DNA of 6,069 nt from an uncultured Clostridia bacterium (GCA_946405115.1 CAMJGB010000117.1:1-6069), one strand, 5' to 3'. Numbered from the stretch's first letter, positions 1-6,069 are shown. Translations and numbers: made by a program. The notes: a model not told the origin generated them from the letters alone.

Positions 1-919
1 CATAATGAACCTGCTCGTCGTTGCCTGTTCCGGGTGTAAGGAATCCAATGGTCATAAGTGAGAAGACCGTGAGGATGATAACTGCAAATCTTTGAACGGA
101 AATGCCCTTAACGAAGATAAGCCTGTAAGTGAAGACCGCAGCAAGCGTCCAGAGGATACAGAATCCCAAGAATAATCCTGCCATGAGTTCATGGGGGAAC
201 GAGAACATTGATGTGTGTCTCAAAAGTCTGTGGAACCCTATTACTCCCACAATTTCAGGGAACGCAAGGATGTAGATCTTGTTAACGGGGAAGAATCTTA
301 TCGCTATGATCATGAGGATCGGAACCAGGATAAGAAGCATAAGGCTTATGAGAATGTTCTTCGCATTAAGAACCGAAGAAGCGGGAAGGGAATACAAAAG
401 TCTGAAGCAGACGGATATTCCGAGTTCCTCTCCGTTCCTTGAAAGATTGGATGATCCTCCGTAGTTGGTTGTATATATCGTTGCAGAAGATCCGGGGATC
501 GAATCCGTGACGATACTTATGAAGTAAACCTTGCCGTTGCTGTCGGTAATTGTGTTATCAAGTGCAAGATCGACATATGCGTTGTCGGGAAGGGTTGCCT
601 GGTTTAATGTCCAGCTCTGAATCTCGTTTCCGGATTCGTCCTTAAGCGTGAATGTCATGTTGCCTTCGTTGGCTCTGGCATAAGTAGCCGTAAGGATCTC
701 GATGTCGGAAAGACCGTCCTTTGTGCATACGAATCTTTGGGAATATTCCTGTCCGATGGTAATCTCTTCCAAGGCGCCTGAAGCGGGCAATGTATCCGAC
801 TGATAAGACAGGCTGTCCGAGTACAAGAAAGCCAATGCGGTTAATACGACCGCAAGACTTACGAGAACTGCTATGAGACTGTTTCTGTTAAACAGAACGC
901 TTTTGTTTAATTTGCTCAT
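1..919 (-). CDS. Multi-pass membrane protein, DUF2142 / GT-C-like glycosyltransferase candidate (partial, runs off left edge)
   Basis: Reading the minus strand from the ATG at 919 gives 306 uninterrupted codons to the window edge, so the C-terminus is missing. The layout is a short basic N-terminus (K3, K6, R12), one membrane span at about residues 14-33, a polar beta-rich stretch at about 34-185 with many Thr, Asn, Asp and Gly, then several hydrophobic spans (about 187-208, 214-230, 245-265, 275-293). The last visible residues are LTPGTGNDEQVHY. A Pro followed by an (N/P)DE-x-x-H(Y/F) motif just after a membrane span recalls the first outer loop of DUF2142 proteins, which lie in polysaccharide loci and share the GT-C-like arrangement with an acidic pair in that loop. 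The start is the only ATG, GTG or TTG between the upstream in-frame stop (953-955) and the coding body, yet no Shine-Dalgarno sequence precedes it. That it is a real gene is well supported; the family call is by motif and layout only. It is transcribed away from the rhamnose operon. Confidence 0.72.
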   Translation of the reverse strand, partial: MSKLNKSVLFNRNSLIAVLVSLAVVLTALAFLYSDSLSYQSDTLPASGALEEITIGQEYSQRFVCTKDGLSDIEILTATYARANEGNMTFTLKDESGNEIQSWTLNQATLPDNAYVDLALDNTITDSNGKVYFISIVTDSIPGSSATIYTTNYGGSSNLSRNGEELGISVCFRLLYSLPASSVLNAKNILISLMLLILVPILMIIAIRFFPVNKIYILAFPEIVGVIGFHRLLRHTSMFSFPHELMAGLFLGFCILWTLAAVFTYRLIFVKGISVQRFAVIILTVFSLMTIGFLTPGTGNDEQVHY

Positions 920-949
920 ATGAGAAGATGATAAAGGTTTTAAGGTTTG

Positions 950-979
950 TTTTCAATAATCGTGTTTTTATATTATAAT
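950..979 (+). promoter_or_regulatory. Probable sigma-A-type promoter for the rmlABDC operon
   Basis: A perfect TATAAT lies at 974-979. The best -35 match is TTTTCA at 950-955 (4 of 6 to TTGACA) with an 18-bp spacer, so the -35 is weak and a regulator or the AT-rich flank may help. A start near 986 would give a leader of about 60 nt before the rmlA ATG at 1047. The -10 box lies inside the palindrome TATTATAATA (971-980), so a second TATAAT is read on the other strand. No extended -10 TG is present. Confidence 0.55.
972..977 (-). promoter_or_regulatory. Possible -10 box for the divergent membrane-protein gene
   Basis: Reading the minus strand, 977 to 972 spells TATAAT, suitably placed about 53 nt upstream of the ATG at 919. 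I find no convincing -35 at 16-18 bp (the sequence there reads AAATCG), so this may simply be the mirror image of the plus-strand -10 box. Confidence 0.3.
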
Positions 980-1035
980 AAATGGGTTAAAATTCGATTT
1001 GATGGGATGATGCCCTTATGCGCACACCGTCAATT

Positions 1036-1042
1036 AGGAGGT
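1036..1042 (+). promoter_or_regulatory. Ribosome binding site of rmlA
   Basis: AGGAGGT sits 4 nt before the ATG at 1047. It is a near-consensus anti-16S match and fixes the rmlA start; an in-frame TAG at 1035-1037 excludes any longer N-terminus. Confidence 0.85.
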
Positions 1043-1046
1043 ATTC

Positions 1047-1937
1047 ATGAAAGGTATAGTTCTGGCAGGTGGATCAGGAACGAGACTTTACCCGCTTACA
1101 AGAGTAACAAGTAAGCAGCTTCTTCCGGTTTATGACAAACCCATGATCTATTATCCGCTCTCCGTTCTTATGGGAGCAGGCATCAGGGATATCCTTATTA
1201 TCTCTACTCCGACTGACACACCGAGATTCGAGTCTTTGTTAGGCGACGGATCCCAGTTCGGAATCTCACTTCAGTATAAAGTTCAGCCTTCACCTGACGG
1301 ACTTGCACAGGCTTTTATCCTCGGTGCTGAGTTCATCGGTGATGATTCTGTTGCCATGGTTTTGGGCGACAATATCTTTACCGGCCACGGCTTGGGCTTG
1401 AAGCTTGAGGCTGCTGTTAAGAATGCTGAGGAAGGCCGCGGTGCTACGGTATTCGGTTACTACGTAGAGGACCCTGAGAGATTCGGTATCGTTGAGTTCG
1501 ATGAGAACTGGCGCGCAATCTCCATCGAGGAGAAGCCTTCTAAGCCGAAGAGCAACTACTGCGTAACAGGTCTTTATTTCTACGACAACAAGGTAGTTGA
1601 ATATGCCAAGAACCTAAAGCCTTCTGCAAGAGGCGAGCTTGAGATCACGGATCTTAACAGAATCTATCTCGAGCAGGGTCAGCTCAACGTAGAGATCTTG
1701 GGAAGAGGATTTACCTGGCTTGATACAGGTACTCATGAGAGCCTCTTTGATGCAGGCAACTTCATCAAGACTGTTGAGCAGCATCAGCACAGAAAGATCG
1801 GATGCCTTGAGGATATCGCTTATTCCAACGGCTGGATCGATGAGACTCAGGTCGAGGAGACAATCAAGCTTATGGGCAAGAGCCAGTACGGGCAGTACTT
1901 AAGAGACGTACTCGACGGCAAATACATCAACAAATAA
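1047..1937 (+). CDS. rfbA: Glucose-1-phosphate thymidylyltransferase RmlA
   Basis: This 296-residue protein joins glucose-1-phosphate and dTTP to give dTDP-glucose and pyrophosphate, the first and usually feedback-controlled step of dTDP-L-rhamnose synthesis in the cytoplasm. The nucleotidyltransferase signature [13 protein letters not shown] is at residues 6-18, followed by the conserved [12 protein letters not shown] (21-32) with Lys23. The family's [11 protein letters not shown] is at 80-90, the metal-binding GDN at 107-109 (Asp108), EEKP at 161-164, GELEITDLN at 196-204 and WLDTGT at 224-229 (Asp226, second metal ligand by family analogy). Length matches the roughly 290-residue short RmlA type, and every key motif is intact. 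It is the first gene of the operon, with AGGAGGT 4 nt upstream and a TATAAT about 70 nt upstream. rmlB follows after 23 nt. The alternative symbol is rmlA. Confidence 0.97.
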   Translation: MKGIVLAGGSGTRLYPLTRVTSKQLLPVYDKPMIYYPLSVLMGAGIRDILIISTPTDTPRFESLLGDGSQFGISLQYKVQPSPDGLAQAFILGAEFIGDDSVAMVLGDNIFTGHGLGLKLEAAVKNAEEGRGATVFGYYVEDPERFGIVEFDENWRAISIEEKPSKPKSNYCVTGLYFYDNKVVEYAKNLKPSARGELEITDLNRIYLEQGQLNVEILGRGFTWLDTGTHESLFDAGNFIKTVEQHQHRKIGCLEDIAYSNGWIDETQVEETIKLMGKSQYGQYLRDVLDGKYINK

Positions 1938-1949
1938 TTAATCGAGAAT

Positions 1950-1955
1950 AGGAGA
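1950..1955 (+). promoter_or_regulatory. Ribosome binding site of rmlB
   Basis: AGGAGA lies 5 nt before the ATG at 1961, within the 23-nt gap after rmlA. The TGGAGCAGG-like sequence further on is inside the gene and encodes the nucleotide-binding loop. Confidence 0.75.
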
Positions 1956-1960
1956 ATTAC

Positions 1961-2980
1961 ATGAACATTATCGTTACAGGTGGAGCAGGTTTTATTGGAA
2001 GCAACTTCGTATTTCACATGCTTAAGGCACATCCCGATTACAGGATCATCTGCCTTGATAAACTCACATATGCAGGAAACCTTTCCACACTTGAGCCTGT
2101 TATGGATAACCCGAATTTCAGATTCGTTAAGGCTGACATCTGTGATAAGGAAGCTGTAGACAAGCTTTTTGCTGAGGAGAAGCCCGATATCGTAGTAAAC
2201 TTTGCTGCAGAGTCTCACGTAGATCGTTCCATCGAGAATCCTCAGATATTCCTTGAGACAAACATCATCGGAACTTCAGTTCTCATGGATGCTTCAAGAA
2301 AGTACGGCGTTAAGAGATACCACCAGGTATCAACAGATGAGGTTTACGGTGATCTTCCTCTTGACCGCCCTGACCTTTTCTTCACAGAGAACACACCTAT
2401 CCACACAAGTTCTCCTTACTCATCATCAAAGGCTGGTGCAGACCTTCTTGTTCTCGCTTACCACAGAACATACGGACTTCCTGTTACACTCTCAAGATGC
2501 TCGAATAACTACGGTCCTTACCACTTCCCTGAGAAGCTCATTCCTCTCATGATCATTCGTGCACTTCACGATGAGTCCCTCCCTGTATACGGTGACGGAC
2601 TTAACGTAAGAGACTGGCTCTATGTTGAGGATCACTGCAAGGCCATCGACCTTATCATCCACAACGGTAAGGTAGGAGAGGTTTACAACGTAGGCGGACA
2701 CAACGAGATGGCTAACATCGACATCGTTAAGCTCATTCTGAAGGAACTCGGCAAGTCTGAAGACCTCATCACATACGTAACAGACCGTGCAGGTCACGAC
2801 AGAAGATATGCCATCGATCCCACAAAGATCCATAACGATTTGGGATGGCTTCCTGAGACAAAGTTTGCCGACGGTATCGTTAAGACAATTAAGTGGTACC
2901 TCGATAACGAGTCCTGGTGGCAGCCCATCATCAGCGGCGAGTACCAGAACTACTACGAGAAGATGTACGGAGATAAGTAA
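1961..2980 (+). CDS. rfbB: dTDP-glucose 4,6-dehydratase RmlB
   Basis: This 339-residue extended short-chain dehydrogenase converts dTDP-glucose to dTDP-4-keto-6-deoxyglucose using tightly bound NAD+. The Rossmann GxxGxxG is TGGAGFIG at residues 6-13, and Asp33 lies at the end of the second strand where NAD+ specificity is set. AAESHVDRS (82-90) is a family hallmark. The catalytic Thr-Asp-Glu triad is at 125-127 within VSTDEVYG, and the Tyr-x-x-x-Lys pair is Tyr153 and Lys157. The substrate-binding block RCSNNYGPYHFPEKLIP spans 179-195. Length is normal for the family (about 340-360) and no key residue is missing. rmlD starts 3 nt after its stop codon. Oxidoreductases of neighbouring subfamilies are unlikely given the TDE triad and the adjacent rml genes. 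The alternative symbol is rmlB. Confidence 0.97.
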   Translation: MNIIVTGGAGFIGSNFVFHMLKAHPDYRIICLDKLTYAGNLSTLEPVMDNPNFRFVKADICDKEAVDKLFAEEKPDIVVNFAAESHVDRSIENPQIFLETNIIGTSVLMDASRKYGVKRYHQVSTDEVYGDLPLDRPDLFFTENTPIHTSSPYSSSKAGADLLVLAYHRTYGLPVTLSRCSNNYGPYHFPEKLIPLMIIRALHDESLPVYGDGLNVRDWLYVEDHCKAIDLIIHNGKVGEVYNVGGHNEMANIDIVKLILKELGKSEDLITYVTDRAGHDRRYAIDPTKIHNDLGWLPETKFADGIVKTIKWYLDNESWWQPIISGEYQNYYEKMYGDK

Positions 2981-2983
2981 GAT

Positions 2984-3877
2984 ATGAGATTCTTTGTAAC
3001 CGGTGTCGGCGGCCAGTTGGGCCACGATGTTCTGAATGAACTCGATAAGAGAGGATACGAAGCAGTAGGTTCCGATATTCTCGATGAAGTTAAGAACCAG
3101 TTCCCTTATGTGAAGCTCGATATCACAAATGAGACGGAAGTCAGCAAGGCTATCGCTCTCATTAAGCCTGATGTAATCGTACACTGCGCTGCATGGACGG
3201 CAGTTGATGCAGCTGAAGACGAGGAGAATCAGGAGAAGGTAAGAGCCATCAACAGCAACGGTACAAGATACATCGCTCAGGCAGCAAGAACAAATGATGC
3301 CAAGATGATCTACATCAGTACTGATTACGTCTTCGATGGAACAGGCACGAGACCTTGGGAGCCTGATGACAGAAATTATGCTCCTCTTAACGTATACGGA
3401 CAGACGAAGCTTGACGGCGAGCTTGCTGTATCGGGACTTCTCGATAAGTACTTCATCGTAAGAATTGCATGGGTATTCGGTAAGAATGGCAAGAACTTCA
3501 TCAAGACAATGCTTAACGTAGGCAAGACTCACGATGAGGTAAGAGTTGTAAACGATCAGGTCGGAACACCTACGTACACATTCGATCTTGCAAGACTTCT
3601 TGTAGATATGGCCGAGACAGAGAAGTACGGTTACTATCACGCCACTAACGAGGGCGGTTATATCTCGTGGTACGATTTCACATGTGAGATCTACCGCCAG
3701 GCAGGACTTGCAACAAAGGTAACACCGGTAACTACAGCCGAGTATGGTCTTTCCAAGGCTGCAAGACCGTATAATTCAAGACTTGATAAATCAAAGCTTA
3801 CAGAGAACGGCTTTACACCTCTGCCCACATGGCAGGATGCACTTAGCAGATATCTTGTTGAGCTTAAGGAGGACTAA
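2984..3877 (+). CDS. rfbD: dTDP-4-dehydrorhamnose reductase RmlD
   Basis: This 297-residue NAD(P)H-dependent reductase performs the last step, reducing dTDP-4-keto-L-rhamnose to dTDP-L-rhamnose. The nucleotide-binding loop TGVGGQLG is at residues 6-13. The family block CAAWTAVDAAE is at 68-78, STDYVFDG at 112-119, and the catalytic Tyr-x-x-x-Lys is Tyr138 and Lys142 in YGQTK. Length fits the RmlD family (about 280-300). The start has a GGAGA (2969-2973) 10 nt upstream, inside the 3' end of rmlB. Its stop codon overlaps the rmlC start by one base (TAATG). In many genomes rmlC precedes rmlD; here D comes first, although the enzyme acts after RmlC. Confidence 0.96.
   Translation: MRFFVTGVGGQLGHDVLNELDKRGYEAVGSDILDEVKNQFPYVKLDITNETEVSKAIALIKPDVIVHCAAWTAVDAAEDEENQEKVRAINSNGTRYIAQAARTNDAKMIYISTDYVFDGTGTRPWEPDDRNYAPLNVYGQTKLDGELAVSGLLDKYFIVRIAWVFGKNGKNFIKTMLNVGKTHDEVRVVNDQVGTPTYTFDLARLLVDMAETEKYGYYHATNEGGYISWYDFTCEIYRQAGLATKVTPVTTAEYGLSKAARPYNSRLDKSKLTENGFTPLPTWQDALSRYLVELKED
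3867..3872 (+). promoter_or_regulatory. Ribosome binding site of rmlC
   Basis: AGGAGG lies within the last codons of rmlD, 4 nt before the ATG at 3877. It fixes the rmlC start in spite of the one-base overlap with the rmlD stop codon. Confidence 0.8.
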
Positions 3878-4449
3878 TGGGACAGATTAAGGTAACAACA
3901 ACGCCTATCGAGGGACTTTATGTGATCGAGCCCGCAGTACATGGTGACGAGCGCGGCTATTTCATGGAGACATACAATCAGAGAGACATGGCTGAGGCAG
4001 GACTTAATCAGGTGTTCGTTCAGGACAATCAGTCCATGTCAAAAAGAGGAGTTCTCCGCGGACTTCACTATCAGAAGGAGCATCCTCAGGCTAAGCTCGT
4101 AAGAGCAATCAAGGGTGAAGTATTTGATGTAGCCGTTGATCTTAGAAAGGACAGCAAGACATACGGACAGTGGTACGGTGTTCTTCTTTCTGAGGAGAAT
4201 AAGAAGCAGTTCCTCATTTCCGAGGGTTTTGCTCACGGCTTCCTCGTGTTAAGCGAGACAGCTGAATTCTGCTATAAGGTAACAGACTTCTGGCATCAGG
4301 GAGATGAAGGCGGACTTCGCTGGAACGATCCCGATATCGGAATTGAATGGCCTGATGTCGTAGGAGACAAGTTCTCTGACGGCACACCGCTTAACATCAA
4401 CGACAGAGACAGAAATTTCCCCGGAATTAAGGATGCATTCGCATTCTGA
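3877..4449 (+). CDS. rfbC: dTDP-4-dehydrorhamnose 3,5-epimerase RmlC
   Basis: This 190-residue cupin-fold enzyme epimerises C3 and C5 of dTDP-4-keto-6-deoxyglucose to give dTDP-4-keto-L-rhamnose, the substrate of RmlD. Visible family features are DERGYF (24-29), the N-terminal QDNQS (49-53), RGLHYQ (61-66) with His64 as the expected catalytic base, Lys73, VFDVAVDLR (82-90), and GFAHGF (117-122) with His120. Tyr133 falls where the family places its active-site tyrosine. NDPDIGIEWP is at 150-159 and a C-terminal NDRD at 175-178 probably supplies the Asp that pairs with the catalytic His. Length matches the roughly 180-190-residue family. It is fourth in the operon, and its stop codon is one base short of the ATG of the next gene at 4451. 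Confidence 0.96.
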   Translation: MGQIKVTTTPIEGLYVIEPAVHGDERGYFMETYNQRDMAEAGLNQVFVQDNQSMSKRGVLRGLHYQKEHPQAKLVRAIKGEVFDVAVDLRKDSKTYGQWYGVLLSEENKKQFLISEGFAHGFLVLSETAEFCYKVTDFWHQGDEGGLRWNDPDIGIEWPDVVGDKFSDGTPLNINDRDRNFPGIKDAFAF

Positions 4450-4450
4450 T

Positions 4451-5524
4451 ATGAAGATAAACGTGATACCGATAGTAATACCTTCATACGAGCCGGATGA
4501 AAGATTTCCGGCAATCCTGAAAGACATAAGCGCCGCAGGCTTGGGCCCCGTAGTCGTAGTTGATGACGGAAGCGGTGATTCTTATAACATCTTTTTCGAA
4601 GAAGCGGAGAAGCTTGTTGCACCCTTAGGCGGAGTTGTGCTCCACCATGAAGTTAATAAGGGAAAGGGAAGAGCACTTAAGACAGCCTTTTCCTACATCC
4701 TTGAGAAAATGCCGGAAGCCATCGGATGTGTTACGGCCGATTCCGACGGACAGCATTCTGTTGAATGCATCAAGAAGTGCATGGATGCTCTTGAAGAGCA
4801 CCAGGACTCCCTGATACTCGGTGTAAGAGATTTCTCCGGAGAGGATGTTCCGTTTAAGTCCCGTGCGGGCAATACCATTACGATCAAGGTGTGCAGCTAT
4901 CTTTGCGGCGTTAAGGTAACGGATACGCAGACAGGTCTTCGCGGTATCTCGGCTCCTTTCATGAAGGATCTTCTTGATGTAGAAGGCGAGAGGTTTGAGT
5001 TCGAGACAAGAATGCTCATCGCAACTAAGGATAAGTATCCCATCTTCGAAGTTCCGATCAAGACAATCTACGATTCCAAGGAGAATCACCAGACGCACTT
5101 TAATCCGGTCAAGGATTCGATCAGGATATATAAGATCTTCGGCGTTATGTTCGCGAAGTTCCTGTTCTCATCCTTGTCCTCATGCGTTATCGACCTTGCT
5201 TTGTTCTGGGTCTTCTGCAGATATTTTGTTGGTGTATTCGGTCCTGCGATTTATGTAGTAGGAGCTACGGTTGCAGCAAGAATCATATCTGCGACTTACA
5301 ATTACCTGATGAACTACAAGTTCGTGTTTAACAGCGGCAAGAGCCACACGACTTCTTTCCCGAAGTATGTAGCACTTGCTGTGGCACAGATGAGCCTTTC
5401 AGCTGCTTTGGTAGCTTTGCTTGTATGGTCTATGCCGGGAGTGAACGAATTGCTGTTCAAGATCCCCGTTGACGTCATATTGTTCATGCTAAGCTACTAC
5501 ATTCAGAGACGTTTCATCTACTGA
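4451..5524 (+). CDS. Bifunctional family 2 glycosyltransferase / GtrA-like membrane protein
   Basis: A fusion of 357 residues. The first part (about 1-230) is a DPM1/GtrB-like GT-A domain: IPSYEPDE (10-17), VVDDGSGD (36-43), NKGKGRALKTAF (69-80), the metal/nucleotide motif DSDGQH (97-102) and DTQTGLRG (158-165). The second part (about 235-357) is a GtrA-type domain with four hydrophobic spans (about 237-257, 265-285, 304-326, 337-351), the NYLMNYKFVF signature (284-293) and a C-terminal YYIQRRFIY (349-357). GtrB-like enzymes place a sugar on undecaprenyl or dolichyl phosphate, and GtrA-like domains are thought to move that lipid-sugar across the membrane; here one chain may do both. The sugar cannot be read from sequence. 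Start: I prefer the ATG at 4451, one base after the rmlC stop, because IPIVIPSYEP follows almost at once. An in-frame ATG at 4433 would add six residues and overlap rmlC. Neither has a good Shine-Dalgarno, which suggests coupling to rmlC. It overlaps the next gene by one base. Confidence 0.93.
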   Translation: MKINVIPIVIPSYEPDERFPAILKDISAAGLGPVVVVDDGSGDSYNIFFEEAEKLVAPLGGVVLHHEVNKGKGRALKTAFSYILEKMPEAIGCVTADSDGQHSVECIKKCMDALEEHQDSLILGVRDFSGEDVPFKSRAGNTITIKVCSYLCGVKVTDTQTGLRGISAPFMKDLLDVEGERFEFETRMLIATKDKYPIFEVPIKTIYDSKENHQTHFNPVKDSIRIYKIFGVMFAKFLFSSLSSCVIDLALFWVFCRYFVGVFGPAIYVVGATVAARIISATYNYLMNYKFVFNSGKSHTTSFPKYVALAVAQMSLSAALVALLVWSMPGVNELLFKIPVDVILFMLSYYIQRRFIY

Positions 5525-6039
5525 TGGATAACACCAAAGACAGAACTGCCGGCCGTTTTTCCATATGGTTCTTCGGAGCCGTAGCGCTGTTAATTATCCT
5601 CATTACCATCTTCGCCATTAAGTGGCCCTGGGGCAATAAGATCTTGGGAGATGAGTATTCGTCCCACATCTACTGCTACAAGTCTTTTAGGCTTCTAAGC
5701 GTATCTGTCGGCGAGCAGCAGTTCTTTACCTTTAATCACGATAATCACTATAACGACACCTTCACATTCACATATGACGAAGGTTCGAATTCCTATACGA
5801 TTCATAAGATTGTACGCGATGTGCCGATGTATCTCGGAGTCGTAAACGGTGAGCTCATTTTAAGCTTTAATAACGAGGGTGATGCCTACAGATGGAATGT
5901 CGACAGAGTTGACAACACCATGTACTATCTTTTGATCAATAAGGAGACAGGCCTCGGATTGTACGAGACAGAAAATTCACAAGCCGTTCTCATGCCTGTC
6001 GATGAGACAAACATCAATATGCAGATGAGGCTTCAATGA
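5524..6039 (+). CDS. Single-pass membrane protein with probable extracellular beta-trefoil (ricin-B-like) domain
   Basis: The protein has 171 residues. A short N-terminus with a net positive charge (K5, R7, R11) precedes one hydrophobic span at about 14-32, so the rest should face outside. Residues about 63-171 are beta-rich with weak internal threefold repetition recalling ricin-type beta-trefoils: FFTFN (67-71) with Y91TIHK, then MYLGVVNGELILSF (102-115) leading to YRWNV (122-126), then YYLLINKETGLGLYE (134-148) leading to a terminal QMRL (167-170). A Q/Y-x-W/F-x-V pattern before each Tyr-x-Ile-x-Asn-x-x-x-Gly unit is the ricin-B layout, and about 110 residues fits one trefoil. There is no signal peptidase or lipobox site, no catalytic motif and no LPxTG. 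A role in binding the glycan made by this locus is inference from its place between a glycosyltransferase and a probable flippase gene. The stop of the previous gene overlaps its ATG (TGATG), and no clear Shine-Dalgarno is seen. I do not recognise a named family. Confidence 0.8.
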   Translation: MDNTKDRTAGRFSIWFFGAVALLIILITIFAIKWPWGNKILGDEYSSHIYCYKSFRLLSVSVGEQQFFTFNHDNHYNDTFTFTYDEGSNSYTIHKIVRDVPMYLGVVNGELILSFNNEGDAYRWNVDRVDNTMYYLLINKETGLGLYETENSQAVLMPVDETNINMQMRLQ

Positions 6040-6069
6040 GTATCAAGGATCAGACAATCAAGGGCTTAA
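6036..6069 (+). CDS. Start of a further operon gene, possibly a Wzx-type polysaccharide flippase (11 codons only)
   Basis: An ATG at 6036 overlaps the preceding stop by four bases (ATGA) and is preceded by TGAGG at 6026-6030 with 5-nt spacing. The visible residues are MSIKDQTIKGL, after which the window ends. MS(L/I)K-x-x-(T/A)-(I/V)-x-G(L/F) is a common opening of MOP-superfamily oligosaccharide flippases (Wzx/RfbX), and such a gene would fit this locus. Eleven residues cannot establish family, so the product is a guess from N-terminal pattern and context. Confidence 0.5.
   Translation, partial: MSIKDQTIKGL

Noticed and set aside
215..442. A 75-codon plus-strand open frame in the left region
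   Set aside because: It is antisense to the 306-codon minus-strand gene, has a low-complexity charged translation, and has no ribosome site.
1004..1015. GGG-ATGATG-CCC as a possible hairpin in the rmlA leader
   Set aside because: Only three base pairs can form and there is no following T-run, so neither a terminator nor a riboswitch is supported.
920..1046. Search for a riboswitch or T-box in the rmlA leader
   Set aside because: The gap is 127 nt with about 60 nt of likely leader; no conserved aptamer motif or terminator hairpin is visible.
2492..3640. A 382-codon open frame on the minus strand across the rmlB-rmlD junction
   Set aside because: It lies wholly antisense to two textbook enzymes with intact motifs, shows no recognisable domain, and is explained by plus-strand codon bias that avoids antisense stops.
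4625..5098. Antisense open frame of 157 codons within the glycosyltransferase gene
   Set aside because: The plus strand encodes clear GT2 motifs here; the antisense product has no family features.
1..6069. Mobile elements, CRISPR arrays, tRNA genes, and a previously unknown defence or other system
   Set aside because: No transposase, inverted-repeat ends, regularly spaced repeats or tRNA-like folds were seen by eye. The content is a coherent polysaccharide locus built mostly of known families.

Overview
The window looks like part of a surface-polysaccharide locus from a low-to-medium GC Gram-positive bacterium, most likely a member of the Clostridia of the Lachnospiraceae or Oscillospirales gut/rumen type. 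This assignment is an inference. It rests on strong AGGAGG-type ribosome binding sites at rmlA, rmlB and rmlC, a Bacillota-like TATAAT box, codon use rich in AAG, CTT, GTA, AGA and ACA, and a bifunctional GT2/GtrA protein of a kind common in that group. No rRNA or other taxonomic marker is present.

Layout. Positions 1-919 hold, on the minus strand, the first 306 codons of a multi-membrane-span protein that runs off the left edge. It resembles the DUF2142 / GT-C-like membrane glycosyltransferase group. Positions 920-1046 are an AT-rich divergent intergenic region with a consensus -10 box set inside a perfect 10-bp palindrome. From 1047 to the right edge everything is on the plus strand and tightly packed: rmlA, rmlB, rmlD, rmlC (the complete dTDP-L-rhamnose pathway, in the order A-B-D-C), a GT2-GtrA fusion, a single-pass membrane protein with a probable beta-trefoil (ricin-B-like) outer domain, and the first 11 codons of a further gene whose N-terminus resembles a Wzx-type flippase. 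Gaps are 23, 3, -1, +1, -1 and -4 nt, so this is very probably one operon with translational coupling at the last four junctions.

How the genes work together. RmlA, RmlB, RmlC and RmlD turn glucose-1-phosphate and dTTP into dTDP-L-rhamnose in the cytoplasm. The GT2-GtrA protein probably loads a sugar onto undecaprenyl phosphate and helps move it across the membrane. The divergent GT-C-like protein is a candidate to use such a lipid-linked donor outside the cell. The anchored beta-trefoil protein may bind the finished glycan or another wall sugar. The rhamnose pathway is secure; the roles of the flanking genes are inference.

I saw no mobile element, CRISPR array, tRNA, rRNA or convincing terminator. 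The window is mostly a well-known pathway. The parts least explained by known families are the beta-trefoil protein and the shared palindromic promoter.
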